The notes under the pieces are model-generated. The model had not been told where the DNA came from. It did not search any database and worked only from the letters and a program-made list of their open reading frames with translations. A stretch of DNA of 64,000 nt, from NCBI RefSeq assembly GCF_030867095.1, contig NC_081824.1, forward strand, positions 123,512,162-123,576,161. The letters run 5' to 3'. Of this stretch, positions 21,510-33,545 are shown piece by piece. A program made the position numbers and the translations under genes. Within the stretch, counting starts at the first letter, position 1, and every line of letters starts with the position of its first letter. The stretch is from Alligator mississippiensis. Lineage: Eukaryota; Chordata; Crocodylia; Alligatoridae.

Positions 21510-22620
21510 TGGAGTCGTACCCAAAAGGTTCAGGTCCGTAGAGAAAGCAGGAGTCAGATAAATTGGGAGATGTTGAATTTGGGGTTACAAATTATTGAGT
21601 AGTAGTTGGCATCTAACTGGATGTTTATAAAGGGGCACGATGTCCTTCTGAATGGGAGTATGTGAGTATGTTTAGAATGTGGATCAGGCAGTGCTGAGAG
21701 AGACTGGAACTATTGATGTTCAGCAGTGCTAAGGTTAGCAGGGTATGTGAGAGGAAAGAGGGATTGAAGATGTGGAATGTTCAATATGTTAGGCAGTTCT
21801 TTGGGGCTTCTCTCCATGTATCATCCATGTAGTACATTCCCTGCACATGATGAGCTGCTTAACTCCTTTCTGCACAGTGAAAGGTGCCTGCAGAATTTTG
21901 CCCTTGGTTAGAAACCATATGCAGTGACAGATGTAGAGGTCCCCATTTGCTGTTCATTTGAGTTCACAAACAAAAATTAAAACTCTGTGCTGTGAAAATG
22001 CACTTAACCTTAATTTACCTGTTACAGCTATGTTCCAAGGAACACAAAATTTGCAGGCATGTTAGACACAACTGGTAACATTCATATTTATTCCAAGAAG
22101 TGAACCCTAAGAATGCATGAATCATAAAGGAAACCTTTATTCTTGGAATTGTCACACAGCATTGTGCTTTTAAATGGGGTATTCATGGCATTGAAAGAGA
22201 ATGAAATTTTGTATGACATACGGTATATACACTCCTTATAGTTGTTTGGTGGAATGTTATTTCTAGATGCTATACATAACATGACAGGTTTTCTAATTAA
22301 AATTTTTTTATTAATAAAGTAATCCTACATAGTTTCTTATATTGCACTGATCTTGGTAGTTATTGCCTTCCAGTAGGAAATTGAACAACTGCTACTGAGG
22401 TCAATCTGCTATGTACATATCCAGTTTATAAAAACTCACTAATTAAGTTAACAAGGGATAGAAAATTACATTGCTCTGAGGTCCAAGAATTCCTTTGTTA
22501 AGTCTTGGATGGCAGTCAAAATTACATGGCTAGATTAATGGACCAGAGTCCACTACCATATGACTTTAAAGAACTAGAAAACAATGTTCCTGTATCAGTA
22601 AAAAGGCTGCCATTTGTTCT
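21510..22620. other. AT-rich intronic DNA without recognised features
   Basis: No gene, RNA or repeat boundary supported. Confidence 0.5.
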
Positions 22621-22624
22621 TAAG

Positions 22625-22735
22625 CAGGCAAAACTCTTGGGACAGAGGTGATATCTTTTATTAGACCAACTAAATACTGTAGTTGCAATTTTTTTTCTTT
22701 GCAAGATTTTGGGCTTAGATGCCCTTTGTTCTTAG
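22625..22735 (-). mobile_element. Copy of the AGACCAAC short retroelement family
   Basis: GATATCTTTTATTAGACCAAC at 22651 matches 8232-8252. It continues in TTTGCAAGATTTTGGGCTTAG, a stretch absent from the shorter copies, so this copy extends further 5'. No clear target duplication. Confidence 0.55.
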
Positions 22736-22759
22736 CCTTATATATGTGTACCAGATACT

Positions 22760-24080
22760 CAGTTCAGTTCCTGAATGATGTCAGAGGCTGCGATCTTCTT
22801 TACCCCCAGGATTCAGAGATAACATGCAATAAAATTGTGAAAGCTGGTAACTCTGAAAATCAATTGGTAATGCAAATTCAAAAAAGAAAATGGTATTGTG
22901 ATGAAATTATGTTAAGCTCCAGTTTACTTGTCAGGCCTACAGATATTTTGCTGTACCAGATTGGGACTCTTCTTCAAGCTATTTTACCAAACTAGTGTCA
23001 AGAAATAAGTCACTGAGTGTTGCCAACTGTTCTGGTTTTATTATGAATCTTGCTGGCTTTGGTGTTTTCCTTAAAGTCTAAGCTCCTGGAGTCACGTCAC
23101 TCTTCATCTTTTCTTTTCTTTTGGAAAGGTCTGTCTCCATGGCATGGCATAGCATGACGCTGTTTTGATATACCCAAAGTTTCTAACCCTCATGATTAAA
23201 GATATAACCTTTAAAAGTATGAATTGTTAAGGCTTGAAAATCAGAAGGCAAATAAAATGTCACCCTGCCGCCCCCCCCGCATGTTTTTATGATTTTTTTT
23301 TTTTTTTACACTTGTATTTGGTAGTTCTGAAAACAAATCCCTGAATAGAAATTGATGTTATAGTAGAAAATAGACCATACTGGACAATCGGGCATCTCAA
23401 TTTATTACAAATATTTTTAGTTGGGTATTTTTTTCACATTTCAGGTGAAGAAAATAGTACATGCTAATAAATAATTTAAGTGATTTTTTTTCCCCTCCCA
23501 TCATTTCAGAGATTGAAATTGGCATAGTTTTGAAATAGGCTTAGAAACATTTTTAATTTATGTTTCACACACTGACACAGTTTGGTTCCATATAAAATAA
23601 AAGGATTCTTAGAACTGACCATTTAATTAAAAAGGAAAGTGAGTATTGTTTTTGTTCTTGTAATGATGATTGCAACGGTTGAAATTAACAGTTTTAAGTG
23701 TGAGAAACAACAAAGTTCTGGATAACTGGTGATCATCATTAATAGAAAAAGCTTCCTTTTGTCCTTTGTGTACATAAATACTTGATAGGATATTGATAAC
23801 GTGGTGTATCTGCAGAGACAGCATAGTTACAGTCTAAAATACAGAAAAAAAACCCAGAGAGGGGTCAATATGTGCCAAAGTGCTATCTTGTAACTTTGGG
23901 AAAATACTCCTTTTGGACTGTATCCACTGAAGCCCAAAAAGAAAGCACTATCATTCTAAGTCCTCATTAGTGAGTGTTTAAAATTTTTCCTTAAAATGAC
24001 CATGTGGGTTAAAATATTTTATGCTTCTCATGAAGTATTGGAGGTTAAATTTAATCATCTGAATAATAGTTTAGGCTGGA
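22760..24080. other. AT-rich intronic DNA without recognised features
   Basis: Contains a C run followed by a T run near 23270-23310; otherwise no supported feature. Confidence 0.5.
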
Positions 24081-24085
24081 GAGAT

Positions 24086-24158
24086 TTGGGGCTCAATCCA
24101 GGGCTCATTAAAGTCAATGGGAATCTTTCCATTAATGTTATGGGCATTAGATCAGGTC
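24086..24158. repeat. Ancient palindromic repeat fragment
   Basis: GGGCTCAATCCAGGGCTC is followed by AAAGTCAATGGGAATC, then TTCCATTAATGTTATGGGC and TTAGATCAGGTC. The two halves are imperfectly complementary, a pattern familiar from an old interspersed repeat of reptile and bird genomes. Family name uncertain. Confidence 0.45.
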
Positions 24159-24654
24159 TTTAAAATGCACAGCAAAAGAAATGCATAAAAATATTCACAG
24201 TATGCCACAGACTGTACCAATTGATTTTGGTACAAAAACATCTTTCAGATTATATCAGCTAAATTTAAAAAATGAATATAGAATATCTAGTAATATAGGA
24301 GCTCCAATTTTATTTCTGTATCTTACATTTATTCTCCAAACTCACCCCAGAACAAAATCGTAATCTTTGAGCCAGAGGTTCTCATGGCATGGATTCTGTA
24401 TCAAGATTCTCTAATGAAGACCTGTGTATTTGAGTGCAGTTCCATTGAAATTCGTTCTCCAGGATTATCCTATGCATGAACGTCACAGGAGATGTGTGGA
24501 TCCTTAACATCATTGACAGACATTAAAAAGAAGTCAATCTGACACATAATCCCATGTGCATGGCAAGAGGTGTGATTATGGGATCAAGCATTAGATCCCA
24601 TCATGCTATACTGCCAGTGCAGGAAGGGCTTGGGATCATGATCCCAGGCTCCCC

Positions 24655-24960
24655 TTGCACCAGCAATCTTCACTCCCATGGCTGGGAGCCCCATCAGTTG
24701 ATTGTTGCTTTCAGCCATGGAGCTGGGAACTCAAATCAGCTGGCAGAACTCCCAGCCATGGAAGTGCAAGGTGCAAGTGCAACCCCTATGGCTGGAAGCT
24801 CCAGTCAGCTGATGGGACTCCCAACCATGGGGATGGGCACCATGCACTCCCATGGCTAGGAGCTCCATGAGTTGATAGGGAGTTCCAGCTGGGGGAGTTC
24901 ATTGTGCTGCCCCAGGTGGGAGCCTCAATCAGCTGACCAGTGCTCCCAGCCTCTGGCACA
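24655..24960. repeat. Diverged tandem/palindromic minisatellite
   Basis: Repeats of GGCTGGGAGCTCC...TCAGCTGAT...CTCCCAGCCATGG with spacing of about 62-66 bp in the right half. Each unit is itself partly self-complementary. Probably the interior of a MITE spanning about 24541-25148. Confidence 0.6.
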
Positions 24961-25094
24961 CGTGGGACAGTGTTCCGGTGTCTGGGAGCACTGGCCACAA
25001 GTTCAGTTAGAGGCATGATAGGACCTAGCCACGAAGTTATTACACATGTTATCATGCCATTAGTTGAATGAATGTGTGGCCAGGTCACTACTTA

Positions 25095-25122
25095 AGATGT
25101 GATTAAACAGTTAATCACATCT
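25095..25122. repeat. Perfect 12-bp hairpin
   Basis: AGATGTGATTAA (25095-25106), loop ACAG, then TTAATCACATCT (25111-25122). It lies near the right edge of the probable MITE. Confidence 0.8.
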
Positions 25123-26055
25123 CGAGCGTAACATGCGTCGGGGGCCTAAGAAGGTTCAAGGACTGCAGCTGTATTTTGGCATTATTACTTCTGGTTATCA
25201 ATAAGGAAGAGTTCTTACTCAGCTACCATCTGCCTTCTGCTCATTTTCCTCAGAAGTTAAAATTGGGAATCCAGTTCTTTATTTTACAGAGCTCAGTCAC
25301 CTCACCTCACAGTAGTCAGAAATGAAGGTGTCCGGCATCTTGCAAGATGAGATCCCAAATACATACAGTCAGGTCAGGAAAGTGACTATTTGCTAACAGA
25401 ACACACAAGAAACCCAAAATTTCTATCCCAAAGGAAATTCATTGATGTAGAAATTTGGTTTTGTTCCATATTGGCACAAAATCTCCAAATCTTGCCTTTT
25501 TTCATGAAATGGAATACTCTGAACAATTTTGTTCCAAACGTATTGTTTTGATAATGCTGAAACAAAACATTTGATAATTTCCAATAGGAAATTTTGGTGA
25601 AAACCATATGTTCCTATAAAATCTTCTGGTTTCATTGAATCATCATTTTTATGGTAAATTACTGTGTCGGAAAAATATTTTCCCCGGTCTTACATATTGA
25701 TATACTTTAAATGTTTTTATTATTTTCCCTAAGCATGCAGTCATTTTCAAAGAAAGAGCCTGATTTTTCAAGGTGGTAGTCTCCCATAATTCTTATCCTC
25801 CATTTGCACTGTCATTTAGCTCTCCCAAGATAATTTTTATTTACTTTGAATTTGAAAGTAAAAGCATAGACAAACTACTAGCCACCCCCAAAAAGCATAA
25901 GCTGTTGCACGACACAGCCCAAAGATATGGGAACATGGTCAGATCCAGTGGTACAGCTGCACCCCCATTTTAGACTAGAAAACACCATGGGAGCCTCCTA
26001 GGACTTTTTAAGTCCTTTAAGGGATGTGAAAATCACCCTCCACTCCTCTTTCCCC

Positions 26056-26624
26056 CACCTGCACTGCAGGGGTAACTGAACACCCAGCTCCCAACCTCCT
26101 CCATCCGTGGCAATGTGGACAGACCACCCTTGGCAGCCTCCAGGGACTTTTTAATGTCACTATAGAAGGTGAAAATGCCCCTTCCCCCACCACCCCCACC
26201 AGCTGCTGTTGCTTTCTCTGTTGTCCCGGGTTTGAGGAAGCACCAGAGCTGTTCCTGTCTGCCCCAGGGGTGTGGGCTAGGCTCAGCTGGAAATAGGGAA
26301 AGTGGCAGTGGGGATGTTCAGGCAGGATCATGTTCCCCATTCAGGCTTCTGGGGACAGGGCAGGGAAGAGGGAACTACTTTACCACCCTCCTGTTGCCAC
26401 TGTCCCCAGCTCCAGTGTAGCCCGGCTGGGGCTGGCAGTAACATCCCTAGTGCTTCCCCTACTTCTAGGACAGCAGGGAAAGCAACAGTGGCAGGAAGGA
26501 GTGGGGGAATTTTCACCAGCTTTAAGGACTTTTAAAAAGTTCCTGGAAATTCCTGAGAATGGTCTGCCCACATCAGTGAGAGCAGAAGAGGCTGGGAAGT
26601 AGGGGTGCAGCCACCTGTGCAGTG
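26056..26624. mobile_element. GC-rich foldback element
   Basis: 26056-26300 and 26395-26624 are imperfect reverse complements. Landmarks are GACTTTTTAATGTCAC and GGTGAAAATGCCCC on the left against AAGGACTTTTAAAAAGTTC and GGGGGAATTTTCACCAGC on the right. The spacer is about 95 bp. Open frames on both strands are structure by-products. Confidence 0.72.
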
Positions 26625-26649
26625 TGGGTTGCTGCTACTGCATTCCCCT

Positions 26650-27670
26650 TTGGGAAATCCTGGTTCTGCCCCTGCATGGGAATTATGAGAAATCGTCACT
26701 TTGGAAATGTTTTGTTTTGGTGTCGGGTTAGTGGCCAGAAGAGTATAAAGAATATGTAGTAAATGAGTTCTATCCTTGGCTGGTCTGTTTTCCTTGCAGA
26801 CATCTTTTGTGTGCTTGAGTTGAGCCCAGTGAATTTGACTGAATAGAATTCCAGTTGTTCTGCCAGAGAAGAAGATAAGGTGACAGGGGTAAAGCAGTCA
26901 TATGAGAAGCCTATATGTCTTGGCAGCATCTGCCTCTGTGTCAGTGACAAATGCTCAGAGGAGGGTTACACAGAACTGCAGAAGCCAATTACCCTAGTTG
27001 CACTCTGTTCTTTGTCCACAGCATATAGATGGTTTTGGTATGCTGATTTTGAATTATAAGCCTTGCATGAATTTGTACTTGCAACTCTGCATCCTTAGTT
27101 TTTTAGACTGTGAAAGGTGAAAGTGACCTCTGCAAAGGAGTTTTCAAGCCTCATAGATGGAAATTCAGCATCGTGAATCAAGCTTAGAACAGCTCCATCT
27201 TTTATTGATACAACTTCTCCTGATTTACTGCAGGAAATTGCTCAAATGATTAAGAGTACCAACACTGAATAAAATGCCTGGATGACCTCCAAAGCACTAT
27301 GACAAAGAAAACCCTTAAAGCCTGTGTGATCAGATCATAGAAATTGAAGCCATATCAGAGTTTGAAAACGTTTATAAACAGGATGGAGGAGTGGGGATGA
27401 GGGAGATCAGCATCAGGTGGCCAAAGAACTTCATTCTGGGGTTTTTGGCAACTTCCCCCTGTTCTTCTACTTTGAGAAATAGTATAGAAGTGGCTACATG
27501 GAATATCTGATTGACTGCTAAACCTTCATCCTTAATCTTATTTACCAAGAAATAGATGAATATACCTATTAGTAAGCATCAGTGGAGAGGTCTGTTTTGT
27601 CTCAGGACCAGTATTAATACTATTATTATACCAGTAAAATTATTAATAAACTAAAGTATGTTGCAATTTG
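26650..27670. other. Intronic DNA without recognised features
   Basis: No gene or defined repeat seen. Confidence 0.45.
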
Positions 27671-27679
27671 GCAGTGCAT

Positions 27680-27770
27680 TTCAGTCTAAGATCTCTAAGC
27701 ACTTTAAAAATGTTAGCTAATTAAGCCTCACAACATCCTTCTGTAGAAAGGCATAATTTAATGCAATCTC
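27680..27770 (+). mobile_element. MIR-like SINE fragment
   Basis: GATCTCTAAGCACTTTAAAAATG then TTAGCTAATTAAGCCTCAC and ACATCCTTCTGTAG resemble the MIR/CORE-SINE block usually read as AAGCACTTTACAAATG...CCTCACAACA. Confidence 0.55.
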
Positions 27771-28457
27771 CAACCCAAGTAGGAAAAATATCGCAATGAA
27801 GATGCGGGGAATAGTACTTTTTCTTATGGTTAGTTCTATCGTGCTATGTGTATTTTAAGAGAGAGATTCCCTATCTGGAGAAAATACAAAGCAGCCTTTG
27901 GAGACTTCCACCCCCATGACCTGGCTTGTAGAACATCTGTGGAGGTTTCCTTTGAAACTGTACAGAGCAGCATTGTCTATACATGTTTGAGTAGGACGTG
28001 TGTTTCTTTTGGCTGGAAGGAAATAAGGTACAGTTGCGTTGCCCAGATGGAATCTTTGAAATATGCATGATAGTGGCAGCTGTGTGTGGGAAGAATGACT
28101 TGAAGTGTGTTGAGGAGGAGGCTTGTTTACTGCGTTACTGTGTTCATGTAGCTACAAAGTGGAATGGAGAGACAAATGAGGAACACAATTCGTGTCCATA
28201 TATTACTGCTTCACTGTGCTGGACAGTTGTCTATTGTAAAAAAATATACATATTGTACATTTACTTTACAACAGAAATGTAAAACAGTTGTAAATTCCGA
28301 ATGAAGCAGACAGGAAAATATAGGTAGTATCTTGGTAAAAAGATGCCATCATTATGGGCAAATTACTAATCTCAGAAAATTTAGTTTAGCAAGAATTCAT
28401 TGTAGTTCTGTGGCTACCCGCATTGTACAATAATCTTCTATCTTCACCTCTGTTAAA

Positions 28458-28459
28458 GG

Positions 28460-28491
<32 letters not shown>

Positions 28492-28493
28492 TC
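28458..28493. repeat. (AT)n microsatellite
   Basis: About 14 uninterrupted TA units. Confidence 0.95.
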
Positions 28494-28499
28494 TATATT

Positions 28500-29825
28500 T
28501 TATGCTATAATGTACAAATTATCCTTCGTAAAACAAGGTGGTATTTTATATGAATCCTATAGAAATGAACATATTGTTCTGGCAGGCTTCCTTGATTTTG
28601 AATTTCATGCATGCTCGCCATATTTATTAGCAGCTGTTTTTTCTAGGTCTCCAATCCTTCAAACACTTGAGCACATGTGTAAGCACTGCATGATAGGAAC
28701 CCTACTTTATTGTTAGTCGTGTTTATAGTATGCCCTTTGTGCCCTGCCACCAGTCCTGATGTGATATGTCAGGAGAAAAGTTTTTGAGACATTTGGAGGT
28801 CAACCCCATGTGGTAGAAAAGGAGCTTTCCTGAAAGTTATGCTTGTAGGTTTCCAGTTCTTGAGTCCTTCCAAGCTAAAGAGATGATATGTAAATCAGGG
28901 AAAGAGAATATGAGGAACAACAAAAAGTGTTATGTTAATCTAGAGACTTTTCTGGGATTTTTATAATTGTTTTTCATTTGTATCTTACATCAATGAATTT
29001 CAGTCATCTCATTAATTCATGCTTTTCTGTAGGGAATACAAAGGTTTATAGTTTACTTTTTCTCTTTCAAGAGTGTTTTCTAAGGGTGTTTTTAAATTTA
29101 ATACATTTTCACATTCCTATACCAGAGCATAAAATCAGTATGTTCTGAATAATTTTATTATTTCCCTGTAAGGTACGTAGCCAAAAGATGTTCATTTAAT
29201 TAAAGAAAATTGGTTTTAAAAGAGAATTTTTAAAAAAGCAAATGCTCTAAGTTCATTTTATGCAAACTTTGTAAAAATTAAAATATTTATAAGCATCAAC
29301 AGAAGTGAGTATACTTGTACAACAAAAGTATATATACTTGTCAAAAGGTAGAACTGAAATCTTGAAAGAAAAACTATTAAAATTTAAACTTGGTTTTAGA
29401 TTCTCTAGATCTATAGCCATATCCTATGTACTGGGCTGAATCTCAAAAGGGAAAGTCTGTTTTATACTTTGAATTCAGATAAGGGTGTATGTCTACTTAA
29501 ATAGAATTCAATATAAAGTGGCAGAAAGCTTGTGTAAATTCAGAAACTCCTGCCATTTTTTCCTGTAGCTGCATTACAGCAATTTTCAAGATGGTGTCAT
29601 TGCTGAATCTTAAATCTTAACCAGGGTGGCCACCTGTAGCATATGTGCCACAGGTAGCATAGGCAGCTTTTGTGTGGTGCATGGTAGATCAAAAGGGGAC
29701 AAGCTGCAGAAACTAAGGCAGCAAATCAGGCAAGCAAACAGGATCTGAGTGGCACTCCACAGGCATGGGAATAATTTGTGGCATGCCTATCAAAAAGGTT
29801 GGCCCCTACTGCTCTAAACCTACTC
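28500..29825. other. AT-rich intronic DNA without recognised features
   Basis: No supported gene, RNA or repeat boundary. Confidence 0.5.
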
Positions 29826-29830
29826 TTAAT

Positions 29831-31446
29831 AGGGACAGAAATTGCACACAAACCAGTGTAAGTGATCAGAAGCTGGTTCAAATGTGTAACACAACAGAAG
29901 TTCAGTGTACATAAACTGTTTTCAAAATGGCCAAACCCAATTTAAGATAAACCTGGATGGATATAGTCTCAGCCTTAACTGGTTTAGTTTAAATCTGTTT
30001 ATTGGACTGTTTATTGGAGGGGAAACCCAGAAAATTAAGATTACTTACCTGCTTTAGGGCTCCAGACTCCAGAAGAGAGATGCCAATGAGAAAAACCTGT
30101 GTGGTTTGTCAGCCACGCCTATATACAGCTGGGGTCGGCGGGTGACATCACGGACAATCACCGGCTATCCAAGATAAAAGCCGGTACCAGCTGGGAGCCA
30201 GGGAGAGTGGGAGAGGTAGCAGGAGCTGTGGATGCTCTCCATGCCAGCGGCGATCAGTGCCAGCACAACAAAGGAGATGCCAATCAAGCAGGAATGCCCA
30301 GGCAGCAACGGCTGCTGAAGAACCCCACACCGGTCATGGGTAGAACTGGTGTGTCGGGGGAGACCCAGCTCCAGGAAGAGCCAGGAGAAGATCGGGAAGC
30401 GGGCAACACTCCCCATGCCAGGCACGTATGGACCGGGTCAGGGCAGGATAATTAGCTGTGAGACAGAAGCCCAGGAAGCTATCAATCAGGGCAGAGAGCC
30501 AAACAGTCTTGAGGGACACTGCTAGGCACAGGCTTTAGGCAGAGTCCGTCTAATAAGGATATCCAGTCTGATTTTAAGTTTTCCTTTTACGTACCTGCCT
30601 TCATTTTCTTTCCAGTGTGCTTTTCCCCTTTTGTTTCCTACTAACCCGCACCTGCTCTTTTGTTGTCTTTCATCTTTCTTTGTACTTCTTATTTGTTTGG
30701 CTACACATTGGTGAGGGGCCCAGGTGGCTGCTGGACACCAAGGACCGTTCATGAGAAGCGGCAGTCACCCAACGGAAAGTAAGAGTGACCTGCAGGAGAG
30801 GAAAATATCCAACGGATTCAGAATCCATCAGGAGAAGAAGAAAACCCGATACCTGGAACAGATGATGGGTAAAAGCCATCAAGACCAGAGGGCTGGCCGC
30901 CTCAAGATAAGGTGGCCCGCCGGAGGCTGGCATATGGAAGGTGTATAGGGGAGGTGGAGCCCCACGAATATCTGCCGGGAGGAATACCCAACGTCGAGGG
31001 ACCACCAACAGGGAATCCCACCACTGAAGGAATACTCAGTCATGGCAAGCGAGTTCTGGGGTTCTCCCCGGGGTGATCAGGGTCCCTGTCAGAGGTTGCA
31101 TGAAGCCTCCTTACGCCCATCACCAGGCGCCCGCATCAAGCTGGTGTGTGAGTGGGTACTTGAAGCAAGGCGGGCACACCAGGATACTTTGCACCTCATC
31201 CACAATCCACCCCTCGCTGGGTGGGCGGACTAGCCTTGGCCCAAGTTGTCTGCCCCAGCTGAATAGGGTGACATGCTCTAGTGCCCCCTGGCTTCAGGTC
31301 TGGGCCACTGCAGGCATGTGGCTGCATTTTTGGAATCAAAAGTGAACGTCTGTTCACTTGTTTATTGGTTCAGTCTATGCAGCTTAGACTAACCTGTGAA
31401 GAATGAATCGATTCACCCTCAAGCTTTTTGACTGTCTGTATATAGC
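29831..31446 (-). mobile_element. Family A transposon copy split by a 1.1-kb insertion
   Basis: The left piece begins AGGGACAGAAATTGCACAC and includes AAGTGATCAGAAGCTGG. The right piece from about 31195 includes CTTGGCCCAAGTTGTCTG, CAGCTTAGACTAACCTGTG and GCTTTTTGACTGTCTGTAT. Together they align block by block with the uninterrupted copy at 21004-21500; about 30025-31190 is extra. Confidence 0.65.
30025..31190. mobile_element. Unidentified insertion, possibly LTR-related
   Basis: Sequence absent from the sister copy of the host transposon. In + orientation a possible LTR runs from TGCTTTAGGGCTCC (about 30051) through a long pyrimidine-rich tract to GGCTACACA (about 30711), followed by TGGTGAGGGGCCC where a primer-binding site would lie. 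In - orientation there is a TATATAGGC box near 30120 with an upstream TGATGTCA motif, and a consensus splice donor CAG/GTAAGT at about 30045. Both readings are tentative. The 112-codon frame on the - strand (31008-30670) has no recognised domain. Confidence 0.4.
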
Positions 31447-31449
31447 TGA

Positions 31450-32375
31450 TGTGAACAACTTTATCTCAAGGTTATCTTGTATATAACTTCATATTTTATG
31501 TACTGTATATTTCCAAAGTGCCAAGTACATCGAAAATGTTCCACTAAGAAACAGTGAAAATGCGGCCATGAGAAATGGAGAAAAGCCATTTTATATTATG
31601 GATTTTCTTGTGCACTGTTTAAAGTGCAGACTATGCTTGTTCTTAATGATACTATTCTTTGGAAGCAAAAATTGAAATAATATTGAAACTTGTAGTTTAT
31701 AGCATCATGTCTCTACAATGACACAAAATAACAGTGTCAAGAGCCACAGTTATTTGTCACAAAACATTTCATATCCCTGTTTCTTGCTATCTTTAGGAAG
31801 AGGATATTTAATAAGTATCTTGAGGCTAATTTTCATGGAGGCCCAAAAAAGAACTGAATTGATCAAAACATTAGAACCATCAATGAGGAAAATTAACAAG
31901 TGTTTGTTTCTGTATTGGACAAACACAACATCTTTAGAATACTTCAAACAGAAGATGTTGCTGCAAATGGAGTGTGAAAAAAATATCAGTTTAATTAGTG
32001 GTAAACAATCATGGCAGCTAGAGAATTTTAGGTGTTGATATTGTTGATTAATTATAGTCCAGATTTGCTTTTGAGACTTTCACTTCGAGAACTGTGATTG
32101 TTGTTTTGTTCTTAGCCTTTTCTAAAGGCTATATGGAAACTCAGAAGTTGAAGCATTAATAAGGTTATGGCAGTCTTCATCTTCTTTTAGAGCATCTGCC
32201 TTGAACCTTGTGTTGCCATTAACATCTCTGTGAAGTGAGTACAAAACATAACTATTCTGATTTGCTAGCAACATGCCTTCATTTTGTACAGATTTAAATG
32301 GCTAGACAAGGTTTGAGGGGAAGGATATCAGGCCCATCACAGATTGAGCCTTTGTGTCCCTATGAAACAAGTATC
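31450..32375. other. AT-rich intronic DNA without recognised features
   Basis: An open frame at 31718-32038 (106 codons) has AT-rich, low-complexity-like composition and no recognisable domain; not called. Confidence 0.45.
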
Positions 32376-32379
32376 AGTA

Positions 32380-32500
32380 CCAGTTTATTCCCATTTTGCA
32401 GCTAAGAAAGCTGAGGCACAGGGAGGTTAAATGATTTTTCATTTTAAGGTGAGAGGCAAGAATAAATACTAGTGCTCATAACTCTGCATTTTAACCCCGG
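32380..32500 (+). mobile_element. MIR-type SINE fragment
   Basis: CCATTTTGCAGCTAAGAAAG then CTGAGGCACAGGGAGGTTAAATGA is the conserved MIR block, followed by a diverged right part with CTCTGCATTTTAACCC. Confidence 0.75.
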
Positions 32501-32984
32501 ACATATTTCTGCCCCATTACAGGCAGGTAAAAGATTTATCATCTATCTGTAATTGTGTAGGCAGGAGGAAAAATAAGCAGTGGTGATTTAAAAATGGGTA
32601 TTTGCGTATTTATATTTCTATGCAGTGTTATTCAAAGAACGCTACGTGCATTAGGTGCCCGTATCTAACTAAATTTATTTCAAATGTCTCTGGGGCAGAA
32701 AGCATAGCTCAGTGATCTTTATCAAGTCAGGACATCTGGTGTCTAGTTCAGACTACTCTATATCTGTTATGGCTGTGGCATGACTGTGTCTGTGTCTTGT
32801 TCCTATAGGTTTATATGACATGCGTGTATATGCATGCATGCACACCTGGATTAGTTTTTGTTCTTATGTGTTAATTACTTGTTTACCTCTGCCAGCACAG
32901 CCTCCTTCCCCTCTTTTTTTCCCTCCCTCCCTCCATCCCTTTCCTGTATTTTGTATTCAAATCACTCTCTCTCTCTTTGATACA

Positions 32985-33070
32985 CGCTGCTCCGCGCATA
33001 AGATGCTGTGAAAGGACATGAAGTGAGCTCCGGCTCATGAAAGCTTATGCTATACATCTCTGATGTAGTC
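32985..33070 (+). mobile_element. Retroelement fragment (CTCATGAAAGCTTATGC motif)
   Basis: GAGCTCCGGCTCATGAAAGC followed by TTATGCTATACATCTCTGATG resembles a common reptile interspersed repeat with the CTCACGAAAGCTTATGCT motif. Class uncertain (Penelope-like or SINE). Confidence 0.4.
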
Positions 33071-33075
33071 TGTAG

Positions 33076-33355
33076 TAGTGGTTCTCAACCTTTTTTGTAG
33101 CAGGACCCATTTGTAAACATCAGTGGCCAGTCCTGACCCAGTGCTCCTCACTCCCAATCCACTGTTCTCCACCCCCAGGTCCCAGCCCCGAAATGTGCAG
33201 CTAGGGGTGGGTGTGCAGAGCAGGGGAGGACCCAAGCAGCCCCTTGCAGGCTGGAACTCCATTTTTAAAGTTTGATCTATTTTTAAAGTTCTTCCATGAC
33301 CCTTTCATATAGTTTTGTGACCCACTTGTGGGTTGCAACCCATGAGTTGAGAAAC
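33076..33355. mobile_element. hAT-type MITE, boundaries approximate
   Basis: Begins TAGTGGTTCTCAACCTTTTT and ends with the complement of CAAAGTTTCTCAACTCATGG, with GACCCACTTGTGGGTTGC just inside, as in Charlie-type elements. No matching target duplication was found. Confidence 0.65.
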
Positions 33356-33545
33356 TTTGCAAATCTACCGTGCCTTCTATCTTCCTAACCCTTACAGATG
33401 CAAACCAAAGTTGTGACATGATCTACAACTACAGGACCTAAAACTTCTGAGATGTGCATGGACGTGTCATTGATTTGCAAACAGTGTTCCAGCTCAAATA
33501 ATAATTTGTCTTTAAATTACTGCTTAAAATAATGCATATAAATCC

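Noticed and set aside
31718..32038. 106-codon frame on the + strand
   Set aside because: AT-rich, no domain, and surrounded by non-coding sequence without splice or promoter support.
33000..33070. Hammerhead ribozyme in the CTGATG/GAAA-containing fragment
   Set aside because: GAAA and CTGATG are present but in the wrong order and spacing, and the flanking helices cannot be formed convincingly by eye.
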